Below, piece after piece: positions 16,351 to 24,393 of a stretch of 35,551 nucleotides of DNA. This DNA comes from UBA6182 sp964479585. Lineage in GTDB: Bacteria > Bacillota_I > Bacilli_A > Erysipelotrichales > Erysipelotrichaceae. Position 1 is the first letter of the stretch, and each line of letters opens with the position of its first letter. Both the position numbers and the translations under genes were made by a program. Below the pieces are notes generated by a model. The model worked only from the letters and a program-made list of their open reading frames with translations. It did no database searches and was not told the DNA's origin. Location of the stretch: contig CAYZMP010000012.1 of assembly GCA_964479585.1 (NCBI GenBank), positions 1 through 35,551 on the forward strand, given 5' to 3'.

Positions 16351-17556
16351 TTATTTTTTCTCTTGTATAAATGCATCAATTTCTTTTTCTAATACTTCTA
16401 ACTTTTTGTTGTTGCTCAATGCTTCTACAATCCAACGAGCAATTTGTCTAAAATCATCTTCCTTATATCCTTTAGTTGTCATTGCCGCACTACCTAATCG
16501 AAGTCCACTTGTAACCATTGGTGATAACGCATCGTATGGAATAGTATTTTTATTTGTAGTTATATGCACAATTTCTAATTTTTCCTCTGCTTCTTTTCCA
16601 GAGATTTCAAAGGCACTAAAGACATCAATTAAAACCAAATGATTGTCAGTACCCCCACTAATAACAGGAACATTGTGTTTGCTAAATTCATCAGCCATTG
16701 CTTTTGCATTTTTAACTACTTGTTGTTGATAGGATACAAAGCTTTCATCTAATGCTTCTTTAAAACTTACCGCTTTTGCAGCAATAATATGCATTAGTGG
16801 TCCACCTTGAATTCCAGGAAATACAGTTCGGTCGATCTCTTTTGCAAACTTTTCTTTGCATAGAATGATCCCTCCACGTGGTCCTCTTAGTGTTTTATGC
16901 GTCGTTGAAGTCACAAAATCAGCAAACGGGACAGGTGAAGGATGTTGCTTTGCAGCTACAAGACCTGCAATGTGTGCCATGTCCACCATCAAATAGGCAT
17001 TTACTTCATCTGCGATTTCACGAAATGCTTTAAAGTCAATAACACGTGGATACGCACTTGCTCCAGCCACAATTAGTTTAGGTTTGTGTTTTAGTGCAAG
17101 CTCTCTAACCTGTTGATAATTAATTTGATGGGTTGTTTCATCAACACCATAACTTACAAAGTTGTATAAAATACCTGAGAAGCTTAAGGGATGTCCGTGT
17201 GTTAAATGTCCTCCTGATTTTAAGTCCATACCCAACACAGTATCATTTGGTTTTAACACAGACATGTAAACTGCCATGTTTGCACTTGAACCCGAATGGG
17301 GTTGAACATTAACATGCTCTGCATGATACAACTCTTTCAAATAATCTTGTGCAAGCTTTTCAACTTTATCCACTTCATAACAACCACCATAATAGCGTTT
17401 GTTTGGATAGCCTTCTGCATATTTGTTTGTCAATACACTTCCAGTTGCTCTTAAGACATCATCACTTACAAAGTTTTCAGAAGCAATTAACTCTATCGTA
17501 TTTTCTTGTCGCTGCTTTTCATTTTCAATGATTGAAAAGACCTCTTGGTTAGTCAT
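16351..17556 (-). CDS. glyA: Serine hydroxymethyltransferase
   Basis: PLP enzyme that converts serine plus tetrahydrofolate into glycine and methylene-tetrahydrofolate, the main one-carbon source. From the ATG at 17556 it is 401 aa. The PLP lysine is K221 in STTHKTLRGPRGG, and IASENFVS (24-31) and HSGSSAN (about 87-93) are family blocks. The frame is open to a TTG at 17565, but that is only 2 nt after the AGAGGA sequence, so the ATG is preferred. The ATG overlaps the end of the tsaC-rpiB fusion by 8 nt, indicating coupling. Confidence 0.96.
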   Translation of the reverse strand: MTNQEVFSIIENEKQRQENTIELIASENFVSDDVLRATGSVLTNKYAEGYPNKRYYGGCYEVDKVEKLAQDYLKELYHAEHVNVQPHSGSSANMAVYMSVLKPNDTVLGMDLKSGGHLTHGHPLSFSGILYNFVSYGVDETTHQINYQQVRELALKHKPKLIVAGASAYPRVIDFKAFREIADEVNAYLMVDMAHIAGLVAAKQHPSPVPFADFVTSTTHKTLRGPRGGIILCKEKFAKEIDRTVFPGIQGGPLMHIIAAKAVSFKEALDESFVSYQQQVVKNAKAMADEFSKHNVPVISGGTDNHLVLIDVFSAFEISGKEAEEKLEIVHITTNKNTIPYDALSPMVTSGLRLGSAAMTTKGYKEDDFRQIARWIVEALSNNKKLEVLEKEIDAFIQEKK

Positions 17557-18619
17557 CGATTTCAATATCCTCTATCTTTTTAATTTTATCTATTCGACGT
17601 TGGTGTCGTTGGTCATGACTAAATGGTGTTGTTAACCAACGAGAAACAATTTTAATCATGGTCTCTTCATCAATGACTCTCCCACCCATCGCTAAAACAT
17701 TACTATCGTTATGCTCACGTGTTACTTGAGCTAGATTAAGGTCATTAACTAAGGCACAGCGAATTCCTTTTACTTTGTTTGCTGTAATGGATGCACCAAT
17801 TCCTGTACCACAAAATACGATACCTAAATCTGCATCTTTAGCAACAACAGCTTTCGCTGCTGGATACACTGTATCTGTATAATCGATACTTTCAGGATCA
17901 AAACCTCCAAAATCCATGACTTCATAACCCCATTTTTCAAGCATTGATTTAAGTGTTTCTTTCATATGGAAACCACCATGATCAGTTGCTAAAGCAATGG
18001 TTAATGGTAAATACTCCATTAAGTCATGTTTTATTTCTTCCAATGTAATATCACCTTCTCTTAAAACCGTTAGTTCTTCTTGTGTTGCATCTAACACCGT
18101 TGATGGTGATTTGTCATGCGTAAATCCCACAACAATAGCATCAATTTTTGCATCAAAACTATGGTATACTTCCTCAAAATCTTTTGCTGGAGGATTATTA
18201 GATATGTTAGCACTAGGCACTAAAAGAGGTCCTACCTCTTTAATTAAATCTAAAATCCAAGGGTCATCCGGCATGCGGACGCCAATTGTTTTAAACTCTT
18301 TTTGTTGATCATCTAAATAAGATTCTTTCTTATTAAAAACTACTGTTAATGCTCCAGGCATCCAACGAGTAATCAGTTGACGATCACGAATGTTTAAAGA
18401 AGCAACTGCCTCAATATGATCAATAGAAGCTACCATCATTGGGAATGGTTTATCATCAGGGCGTTGTTTTACTTCTTTTAATCGTTTAACACCTTCTGCA
18501 TGATTAGCAAGGGAAGCTAAACCATAGACAGTATCTGTTGGAAAGGCAACCAATCCACCAGATTTTAAAATCTCTGCGACTTTTTTAATGTCGTCTTTTT
18601 TTAGTATTTTCGTTTCCAT
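17549..18619 (-). CDS. Fusion of threonylcarbamoyl-AMP synthase (TsaC/Sua5) and ribose-5-phosphate isomerase B
   Basis: One uninterrupted 356-aa frame joins two enzymes. Residues 1 to about 200 form a YrdC/Sua5 domain with FPTDTVYGL (26-34), the KQRPDDKP motif (51-58) and SANIS (136-140). This domain makes threonylcarbamoyl-AMP for the t6A modification of ANN-decoding tRNAs. Residues 206-356 form RpiB, with ATDHGGF (211-217), the catalytic cysteine C270 in FCGTGIGAS, and EHNDSN (302-307). The linker is under ten residues. In B. subtilis these are separate genes (ywlC and rpiB/ywlF) with the ywlE phosphatase between them; that gene is missing here. The ATG at 18619 has GGAG 6 nt upstream; the longer TTG start at 18631 is less likely. 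Confidence 0.93.
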   Translation of the reverse strand: METKILKKDDIKKVAEILKSGGLVAFPTDTVYGLASLANHAEGVKRLKEVKQRPDDKPFPMMVASIDHIEAVASLNIRDRQLITRWMPGALTVVFNKKESYLDDQQKEFKTIGVRMPDDPWILDLIKEVGPLLVPSANISNNPPAKDFEEVYHSFDAKIDAIVVGFTHDKSPSTVLDATQEELTVLREGDITLEEIKHDLMEYLPLTIALATDHGGFHMKETLKSMLEKWGYEVMDFGGFDPESIDYTDTVYPAAKAVVAKDADLGIVFCGTGIGASITANKVKGIRCALVNDLNLAQVTREHNDSNVLAMGGRVIDEETMIKIVSRWLTTPFSHDQRHQRRIDKIKKIEDIEIDD

Positions 18620-18654
18620 AGCACTCTCCAAATTTCATAATTATTTTATCACAC

Positions 18655-18684
18655 TTTATCCTATTTAAGGAGACTCGAAGTCAA
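18655..18684 (-). promoter_or_regulatory. Promoter of the tsaC-rpiB/glyA/upp/atp unit
   Basis: On the minus strand, TTGACT (18679-18684, 5 of 6 consensus) and GATAAA (18655-18660, 4 of 6) are separated by 18 nt. They lie between the prmC terminator and the fusion gene. It is the only promoter-like site I find ahead of the ATP synthase genes. Confidence 0.5.
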
Positions 18685-18689
18685 ATCAC

Positions 18690-18714
18690 AAAAAAACACC
18701 TGAATTAAGGTGTT
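18690..18714 (-). terminator. Terminator of prmC
   Basis: On the minus strand a 7-bp stem, AACACCT/AGGTGTT (plus-strand arms 18695-18701 and 18708-18714), is followed by T's at 18690-18694. The prmC stop (18705-18707) lies in the loop. Confidence 0.75.
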
Positions 18715-19556
18715 ATATTGAAATAAATAAATATCATGCGATCTTTATTGTTCACATCTTGTTTACAAATGATTGTAACATCTTTAAAGCGATCATTTAT
18801 TTCTTTCAATAATGCTTGTTTTTGATCATATCCAATTTCAAAGGCTACAAGCGCTTTCTCTTTAATAATAAATGGAACTTGATCAAGTACTTTCCGATAC
18901 AAATCTAATCCATCATCACCACCAAAAAGAGCAACATGAGGTTCAAAATCTTTTACAGATGACTCGATTTCCTCATCGTTTTTTATGTAAGGTGGATTGC
19001 ACATAACCACATCAAATTTAAGCTGTTTTTCAATTAATGGTTGAGCCATGTCTCCAACAAGAAACGTTATGTCAAGTTGATGAGCAAGCGCATTTTCTTT
19101 GGCAATGTCAATCGCTTTTTCGCTAATATCACAAGCCACAACATGTGCATTTGGAAAATCACTTTTAATTGCACATGCAAGTGCACCACTACCAGTAGCA
19201 ATGTCCACCACATCCACATTCTCATCAAAGTAATCAAAAATATCTGCACTCACATTTCCACATAGTTCTTCTGTTTCATTTCGTGGAATAAGAACATCTT
19301 GATTCACTTTTAATTTCAAACCGTAAAACCATTCATATCCCAATACATGACCTAAAGGTTCATGATTATGTAATCGTTGTTTGTTGTTTTGATATTTCTT
19401 AACAAAATCTTCATCTAGTTGTTTATCCATGTTGTTAAACAAGTCAATGTCTTTATCTTGAAGCATTTCAAACAATAATCGCTTAAACAACGCAACAAAA
19501 TACTCATCATCCACGCTTTTTTTATTTTCAACAAGTAAAGTTCTAGGTGTTACCAT
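18705..19556 (-). CDS. prmC: Release factor glutamine methyltransferase
   Basis: Methylates the glutamine of the GGQ motif of release factors using S-adenosylmethionine. The 283-aa protein has the SAM-binding strand VDIATGSGALACAI (about 117-130) and the catalytic NPPY (187-190). It is preceded by a helical substrate-binding N-terminus with EPLGHVLGYEWFYG near 66-79. The start overlaps the last codons of prfA, its substrate's gene. That arrangement is the classical prfA-prmC pair. Confidence 0.96.
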   Translation of the reverse strand: MVTPRTLLVENKKSVDDEYFVALFKRLLFEMLQDKDIDLFNNMDKQLDEDFVKKYQNNKQRLHNHEPLGHVLGYEWFYGLKLKVNQDVLIPRNETEELCGNVSADIFDYFDENVDVVDIATGSGALACAIKSDFPNAHVVACDISEKAIDIAKENALAHQLDITFLVGDMAQPLIEKQLKFDVVMCNPPYIKNDEEIESSVKDFEPHVALFGGDDGLDLYRKVLDQVPFIIKEKALVAFEIGYDQKQALLKEINDRFKDVTIICKQDVNNKDRMIFIYFNITP

Positions 19557-20628
19557 TGATTGGCTCTTCCAATTTCTTTTGTTGTTCCCAAGTTAATAGT
19601 GCATCAAAAACATCATCCATCTTACCTTCCACAATTCGATCTAATTGCACAATGGTAAGTCCAATGCGATGATCGGTAACTCTGTTTTGTGGATAATTGT
19701 AAGTGCGGATTTTTTCAGAACGTGACCCTCTCCCTATTTTCGAGCGTCGTTCTTCTCCTTTTTCTGCTTCTAACTTCTCTTGATAATATTCATATACTCT
19801 TGCACGAATAATCTTCATAGCTAAATCACGATTAGCATGCTGTGATCGACCTTCTTGTACATTTACTGTCATTCCTGATGGGACATGAGTAATACGAACA
19901 GCAGAATCAGTTTTATTTACGTGTTGTCCACCTGCGCCACTTGCACGATGAGTTTCAATCGTTAAATCATCTGGATTAATTTCAATGTCTTGTTCTTCTG
20001 CTTCAGGTAAAGCAAGTACTGTTGCAGTTGAAGTATGCACTCGTCCTTGAGTTTCTGTTTTTGGGACTCGTTGTACTCGATGAGCACCAGATTCAAACTT
20101 CAAATAACGATACACTTGTTCTCCTTTGATTAAAAAGGAGATTAGTGAGTATCCTCCTGATTCGGTTTCACTTGCCTCTAATACTTCCACTTTCCAGTTT
20201 TTCGTTTCTGCAAATTTTGAGTACATTCTAAATAAGTCACCAGCAAAAATATTACCTTCATCTCCACCAGCTGCACCACGAATTTCCATAATAACGTTTT
20301 TATCATCATCAGGATCTTTCGGCAACATTAAAACTTCAAGTTCTGCTTCTAACTTTTCAATTTGTGGTTCTAACTCATCGATTTCCATTTGAGCCATTTC
20401 AATCATTTCTTGATCGTTTTCCTGTAGTAGTTTTTTGGCTTGTTCACATTGTAAAGAAATACTTTTGAATTGCTTAAACACTTCTACAATTTCACGAATT
20501 GAAGCTTGCTCTTTTGCGATTGAAGTCATTTTCTTAGGATCTTTGAGTGTTTCTTCTTCCATTAACTGTTTGTCTAAATTCTCATAACGCTCAAGGTAGC
20601 GCTCCCCTTTTTTTAACATTGCTTCCAT
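19543..20628 (-). CDS. prfA: Peptide chain release factor 1
   Basis: Terminates translation at UAA and UAG. At 361 aa, the GGQ catalytic tripeptide is at 233-235 within HRASGAGGQHVNK. The stop-codon recognition tripeptide is PKT (189-191, in RVPKTETQGRVHTS), matching the P-x-T of RF1 rather than the SPF of RF2. An acidic, coiled N-terminal domain covers the first 100 residues. The ATG at 20628 has GGAGG 5 nt upstream. The upstream transporter's stop codon lies in that ribosome site, so the genes are tightly packed. Confidence 0.98.
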   Translation of the reverse strand: MEAMLKKGERYLERYENLDKQLMEEETLKDPKKMTSIAKEQASIREIVEVFKQFKSISLQCEQAKKLLQENDQEMIEMAQMEIDELEPQIEKLEAELEVLMLPKDPDDDKNVIMEIRGAAGGDEGNIFAGDLFRMYSKFAETKNWKVEVLEASETESGGYSLISFLIKGEQVYRYLKFESGAHRVQRVPKTETQGRVHTSTATVLALPEAEEQDIEINPDDLTIETHRASGAGGQHVNKTDSAVRITHVPSGMTVNVQEGRSQHANRDLAMKIIRARVYEYYQEKLEAEKGEERRSKIGRGSRSEKIRTYNYPQNRVTDHRIGLTIVQLDRIVEGKMDDVFDALLTWEQQKKLEEPINGNT

Positions 20629-20637
20629 TGTATCCTC

Positions 20638-22017
20638 CTATGCTAACTCATGTGTCAAATTTTTAAGCCAAATACCACGTTTGACACGAATGGAACCTAT
20701 AACTAACCGAACAAGTTGCTCGATTTGTACTATTAATAATATAACTGGTAAATTGTCTAATTGCACGAAATAAACAAGAATGTATGCCAATGGTAGGCCA
20801 ACCAACCATAATATACCTGCATCGATAAACGTTAAGTAGTTGGCATCCCCACCTGCTCGTAAAGAAGCAAAAATCATAACATTGAACATCCGAAAGGCTA
20901 AGCGTAATGCAAAGAATCGCACAATCATAATTGCACTTTCTATTACAAGTGGATTATCTAGCTGATACAAGCCTACAAGTACAGGTGCTAATACGACAAT
21001 TATACCAACCATGATAGTTGATAGAAATAAACCTAAACCAATAAAATGATGAGCATTTTCTTTAGCTTGATCTAAATTACCTTTACCCAAATCAGCTCCT
21101 AAGATTGCGGCTGTCGCAGCATTTACTCCCATAACTACAAACATAAACATTTGTGATAACTTATGCCCAACATAGTAACTATCCATAGCATTTGTACCTA
21201 ATGTACCATAGAAGCGAATAAACATTGTAGAACCAAGTCCAAAGAAGAATTCGTTGATAATTAATGGATACGTCCTTTTTGCCATTGCATTCCATTGATG
21301 TTTGCTTATGTTGAGCAATTGCTTTGGTGTCCCCATAAAAGACTCTCTTTTACTTATAGCATATATCATATACAAACCAACACCAATGACACGTGCAATC
21401 AATGTTCCATAAGCTGCCCCAACAACCCCTAGTTGTGGAAAGCCAACATGTCCAAATATCAACAGATAATTTAAAAGTATATTTAAAGCCATCGACACAA
21501 CACCGATGATCATCGGTATCGTTGTTTTTTGAATTGAACGAAATGCAAAGCTAAACATCATGAGTAATGCAAATGGAAAGTATGAATATTTAGCAATACT
21601 TAAATAAGCTAACGCACTTGCTATAACTTCAGGATCTTTGATGTAAAAAGTAATTACTTGTTCACCAAAGAAGTGAGCAATTAAATACCATACAAGTGCA
21701 ACAATTAGCGATAATACCAGTCCAAATCCAAATGCTTTTTGTTGTCCACTACGATCTTTCGCACCATAAAACTGTGCAATATAAATTGAAGCACCACTTG
21801 CCACACCATAAACAATCGTTAACACAAGCAACTCAAGTTGAAGTGCTGTACCAACTGCTGTAACTTGGTTGATTGCTGATACCATAATACTATCGACAAC
21901 TCCCATCATGTTATTTAGTAAATGCTGAATCGTGATGGGCAATGCAACAAAAGCAACTTTCTTATAAAATTGCTTAGGTGCTACTAATGATTTTAATCTA
22001 AATGATAAACTAGACAT
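20638..22017 (-). CDS. MATE family efflux transporter
   Basis: A 459-aa polytopic membrane protein with about 12 hydrophobic helices. The first helix pair contains the MATE pattern LPITIQHLLNNMMGVVDSIMVS (about 27-48), followed by ASGASIYIAQFYGAKD. The second half repeats the pattern (YPLIINEFFFGLGSTMFIRFYGTLG), as expected for the two-fold pseudo-symmetric MATE fold. Such proteins export cationic drugs or metabolites in exchange for H+ or Na+; the substrate cannot be read from sequence. The start overlaps the tdk stop (TAATG) with a weak ribosome site, and the end abuts prfA, so it belongs to the tdk-prfA-prmC unit. Confidence 0.92.
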   Translation of the reverse strand: MSSLSFRLKSLVAPKQFYKKVAFVALPITIQHLLNNMMGVVDSIMVSAINQVTAVGTALQLELLVLTIVYGVASGASIYIAQFYGAKDRSGQQKAFGFGLVLSLIVALVWYLIAHFFGEQVITFYIKDPEVIASALAYLSIAKYSYFPFALLMMFSFAFRSIQKTTIPMIIGVVSMALNILLNYLLIFGHVGFPQLGVVGAAYGTLIARVIGVGLYMIYAISKRESFMGTPKQLLNISKHQWNAMAKRTYPLIINEFFFGLGSTMFIRFYGTLGTNAMDSYYVGHKLSQMFMFVVMGVNAATAAILGADLGKGNLDQAKENAHHFIGLGLFLSTIMVGIIVVLAPVLVGLYQLDNPLVIESAIMIVRFFALRLAFRMFNVMIFASLRAGGDANYLTFIDAGILWLVGLPLAYILVYFVQLDNLPVILLIVQIEQLVRLVIGSIRVKRGIWLKNLTHELA

Positions 22018-22607
22018 TACAGTTCAGGTTTATCTATAACTTCATGGCAGTGTCGACAACGCGCTTCATAACTTTCACTTGCCCCTACTAAAATAATAGG
22101 GTCATGATAAGACGCTGGTTTTTTATTAACCAAGCGTTGTGTACGTGTTGCTGGAGCACCACATTTGGTGCACATCGCTGTTAGTTTTGTGACAAACTCG
22201 GCTGTCGTAATTAGATTAGGCATAACTCCAAAAGGTTCTCCTCTAAAGTCCGTATCTAATCCCGCTACCATAACACGCTTACCTAGTTTGGCTAAAAATT
22301 CTGTTACTTTGATAATGTCTTGATCAAAAAACTGTACTTCATCAATCGCAACAACATCTGTATCTTCTTTTACGTGCTCAAGTATTTCTTTGGCGTCTTT
22401 GATGACGATACTATCCACACTACTACCACCATGAGAAACAATTTTCTCTACGCTATAACGATTGTCAATGGCCGGTTTAAAAACCAATATGTTTTGCTTA
22501 CCAAAAGACAACACGTTAATTCTACGGATTAACTCTTCTGTTTTCCCTGCAAACATACACCCTGAAATCACTTCTACAAATCCAGGGCTATAACTATGAT
22601 ACATCAT
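22017..22607 (-). CDS. tdk: Thymidine kinase, type II
   Basis: Phosphorylates thymidine for salvage. At 196 aa, the P-loop is SGCMFAGKT (15-23) and the catalytic base is E90 in AIDEVQFF. The structural zinc site has C146-x-x-C149 and C184-x-x-C187, all four present. The lasso region with the adenine- and thymidine-contacting tyrosine is in ASESYEARC. The ATG has GAGGTGA about 5 nt upstream. It follows rpmE across a terminator, as rpmE-tdk-prfA does in B. subtilis. Confidence 0.96.
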   Translation of the reverse strand: MMYHSYSPGFVEVISGCMFAGKTEELIRRINVLSFGKQNILVFKPAIDNRYSVEKIVSHGGSSVDSIVIKDAKEILEHVKEDTDVVAIDEVQFFDQDIIKVTEFLAKLGKRVMVAGLDTDFRGEPFGVMPNLITTAEFVTKLTAMCTKCGAPATRTQRLVNKKPASYHDPIILVGASESYEARCRHCHEVIDKPEL

Positions 22608-22643
22608 ATACTCACCTCGTTTTTCATTTTACTTTATTTAGAC

Positions 22644-22670
22644 GAAAAAAATAAGGGGTTGACCCTTATT
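22644..22670 (-). terminator. Terminator of rpmE
   Basis: On the minus strand, an 8-bp stem AATAAGGG/CCCTTATT (plus-strand arms 22650-22657 and 22663-22670) has a 5-nt loop and a T-tract at 22644-22650. It overlaps the rpmE stop. No separate tdk promoter is evident in the 36 nt that follow, so read-through into tdk is likely. Confidence 0.75.
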
Positions 22671-22869
22671 TAATTCCGTATTTTTTGTTAAACTTCTCTA
22701 CACGTCCTTGTGCTTGAGCAAAACGTTGTTTACCAGTAAAGAATGGATGGCAATTTGAACAAGTATCAACTTTGATTTCTTTTCTTGTTGATAAAGATTC
22801 AAATTCATTACCACAAGCTGAGCAAGTAACGGTTACTTTTTCTAGTGTTGGGTGAATGTTTTGTTTCAT
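22666..22869 (-). CDS. rpmE: Ribosomal protein L31, zinc-binding (C+) form
   Basis: Large-subunit protein of 67 aa near the central protuberance. It keeps two CxxC pairs (C16/C19 in TCSACG and C37/C40 in CSNCHPFFTG). It is thus the zinc-containing RpmE type and not the zinc-free YtiA type induced on zinc limitation. The start MKQNIHPTLEKV is family-typical. The ATG has AGGAG 7 nt upstream, preceded by a leader with a hairpin. It is the first gene of its unit, divergent from the VOC gene. Confidence 0.95.
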   Translation of the reverse strand: MKQNIHPTLEKVTVTCSACGNEFESLSTRKEIKVDTCSNCHPFFTGKQRFAQAQGRVEKFNKKYGIK

Positions 22870-22887
22870 GTCTTCTCTCCTTCCGCC

Positions 22888-22906
22888 TTGAGCCTATCCG
22901 GCCCAA
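22888..22906 (-). promoter_or_regulatory. Hairpin in the rpmE leader, possible L31 autoregulatory element
   Basis: On the minus strand TTGGGCC-GGATA-GGCTCAA forms a 7-bp stem with one G-U pair, ending about 12 nt before the ribosome-binding site of rpmE. Firmicutes rpmE genes can carry r-protein leader structures; I cannot confirm that this one matches a known motif. Confidence 0.4.
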
Positions 22907-22921
22907 AGTAAGTGCGAATCT

Positions 22922-22950
22922 AGTTTATCACAGGCGTTTAAACAATGCAA
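22922..22950 (-). promoter_or_regulatory. Promoter of rpmE
   Basis: On the minus strand TTGCAT (22945-22950) and TAAACT (22922-22927) are 17 nt apart, with TGA just before the -10 making it an extended -10. The predicted start near 22915 gives a leader of about 46 nt containing the hairpin. Confidence 0.6.
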
Positions 22951-22979
22951 TAATGAAAATCACAATTACAGCTTATTCA

Positions 22980-23009
22980 GTGACTTAACGTTACATTGAA
23001 TCGCATAAT
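22980..23009 (+). promoter_or_regulatory. Candidate promoter of the VOC gene
   Basis: GTGACT (22980-22985) and CATAAT (23004-23009) are 18 nt apart, giving a leader of about 54 nt. A second candidate, TTGTAG (23021-23026) and AATAAT (23044-23049) with a 17-nt spacer, would leave a very short leader. The choice between them is open. Confidence 0.4.
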
Positions 23010-23069
23010 ATGCAAACAACTTGTAGTTCCGCTAATTATTATCAATAATATAGCTAAGGAGCATCAACT

Positions 23070-23912
23070 ATGAACTACCATACAAAAGAAATACCTCACT
23101 TTTACCACGTTGCGTTGAATGTATCGGATTTATCCAAAATGCAAGATTTTTATACATCCATGATTGGCTTGAAAGTATTAAATCAAGATAAAGATAAAGT
23201 AGTATTAGGTGTTAAAAAGAATCCTTTGCTTACATTAAATAAAGTCACTTCTCTAAAAAGAAACAAAGGTCTGTATCATTTTGCTTTGTTGTTATCCAAA
23301 CGAAGTTATTTAGCAGACATTCTTCAACATTTACTAAAAAACAACGTCAATATTACAGGGGCAAGCGATCATGTTATTTCTGAAGCCATATACCTAAACG
23401 ATCCTGAAGGAAATGGTATTGAAATTGCGGTGGATAGAGATAAAAGTTATTGGCCTTATAAAAACAACCAGTTGGATATTTTATATCGTAATGGTCCATT
23501 AGATATTAGAAGTTTACTAAGTGAGAAAAATGAACAAGCATTTAATTCTCTTTCTGATGACACTCTGCTTGGTCATGTGCACTTGCACGTTCACGATGTT
23601 AAAAAAACAGGACAGTTTTTTACCAAAATTTTCAATATCGACACAACCATCGATATTCAACCAAGTGCTATGTTTTTCTCTTTTAATGGCTATCATCATC
23701 ATTTAGCCATTAACACATGGACAAACTATAACCCAATAGAAGAAAACGAAGAAAATTTAGGGTTGCGATCGTTGTACTTCTACTGCCCTAACCAACATAC
23801 CTTTGACACATTAAAAATGAAGTCAGATCAACAGCCCTCCTTTGCTATCTCAGATGATGACCTTCTAATTATCAAAGATCCTGCTAATCATCAAATCATT
23901 ATTACACAATAA
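23070..23912 (+). CDS. Two-domain VOC (glyoxalase/extradiol dioxygenase-like) protein
   Basis: The 280 aa contain two tandem vicinal-oxygen-chelate modules: about 9-125 (FYHVALNVSDL, ending DPEGNGIEIAVDR) and about 168-280 (GHVHLHVHDVKKTGQFF, GYHHHLAINTW, ending KDPANHQIIITQ). The layout and the HHHLAINTW segment resemble the CatE/YfiE-type catechol 2,3-dioxygenase family of Bacilli. Candidate metal ligands are the first His of HVHLHV and a His of GYHHH; the usual last-strand glutamate of domain 2 is not obvious. The substrate is unknown, and glyoxalase or thiol-transferase roles are possible. The ATG has AAGGAG 8 nt upstream. It is one of only two plus-strand genes, between rpmE and the 149-aa gene. 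Confidence 0.85.
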   Translation: MNYHTKEIPHFYHVALNVSDLSKMQDFYTSMIGLKVLNQDKDKVVLGVKKNPLLTLNKVTSLKRNKGLYHFALLLSKRSYLADILQHLLKNNVNITGASDHVISEAIYLNDPEGNGIEIAVDRDKSYWPYKNNQLDILYRNGPLDIRSLLSEKNEQAFNSLSDDTLLGHVHLHVHDVKKTGQFFTKIFNIDTTIDIQPSAMFFSFNGYHHHLAINTWTNYNPIEENEENLGLRSLYFYCPNQHTFDTLKMKSDQQPSFAISDDDLLIIKDPANHQIIITQ

Positions 23913-23913
23913 A

Positions 23914-23948
23914 AAAAGCCTTGGATAATGAGTTTATCCTTGGCTTTT
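23914..23948. terminator. Bidirectional terminator between convergent genes
   Basis: AAAAGCC/GGCTTTT (23914-23920 with 23942-23948) and GGATAA/TTATCC form a two-part stem interrupted by a TT/TT internal loop, with a 5-nt apical loop. T-tracts lie on both strands. It serves the plus-strand VOC gene and the minus-strand 149-aa gene, whose stop codon is inside it. Confidence 0.75.
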
Positions 23949-24383
23949 CTTTAGAAAATGATTAATTAAATCTACACGATCTTGACTTTTATACATCGTT
24001 TGATGCAACAAGTCATAAATCTGGCATTTAGCTTCTGTTTTGTTTAATATCGTATCAATCGTATATACTAAGGAACATTCTTTATTGTGAAGTTCTTTAA
24101 TTTGATCAACTTTTTCACTTGGAACATCTTGCTTAGAAACTATCTTTTCTATAACATCTTTTTCTAACAGTAAACTTTTATCGACCACCATCTCATACTG
24201 CAAAAATGTGCTTTTAATCTTTTTTAAATCCTCATCAACTAAAGGTTCTTTCATTCCTTTTAAACCACGAGCAACTGTAGTTTTTAGCTTTTCCATTGGA
24301 TGATAAAAAGTATCTAACACATAATCAAGTGTTTGTTTGGAGTTGATAGAATCTAAAATGATTTCAATTTGTTTGTTATTCAT
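23934..24383 (-). CDS. Uncharacterised 149-aa helical protein
   Basis: I do not recognise a family. The protein is soluble-looking, highly charged and predicted almost wholly alpha-helical, with heptad-like stretches (about 45-105), no signal peptide and no membrane span. Cysteines at about 103 and 119 are not in a metal-site pattern. A GLKGMKEPLVDEDLKKI segment near 40-56 is the only loop-like region. It lies 36 nt after murA, probably in the same transcript, with a small hairpin over its ribosome site (GAGG). Base composition and codon use look like the neighbours. Murein-related or murA-regulating roles would be guesses from position only. Confidence 0.75.
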   Translation of the reverse strand: MNNKQIEIILDSINSKQTLDYVLDTFYHPMEKLKTTVARGLKGMKEPLVDEDLKKIKSTFLQYEMVVDKSLLLEKDVIEKIVSKQDVPSEKVDQIKELHNKECSLVYTIDTILNKTEAKCQIYDLLHQTMYKSQDRVDLINHFLKKSQG

Positions 24384-24393
24384 GTTGTTTTAC

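Noticed and set aside
19543..20628. Programmed frameshift in a release factor gene
   Set aside because: That feature belongs to prfB (RF2). This gene has the RF1-type P-x-T motif and is a single open frame.
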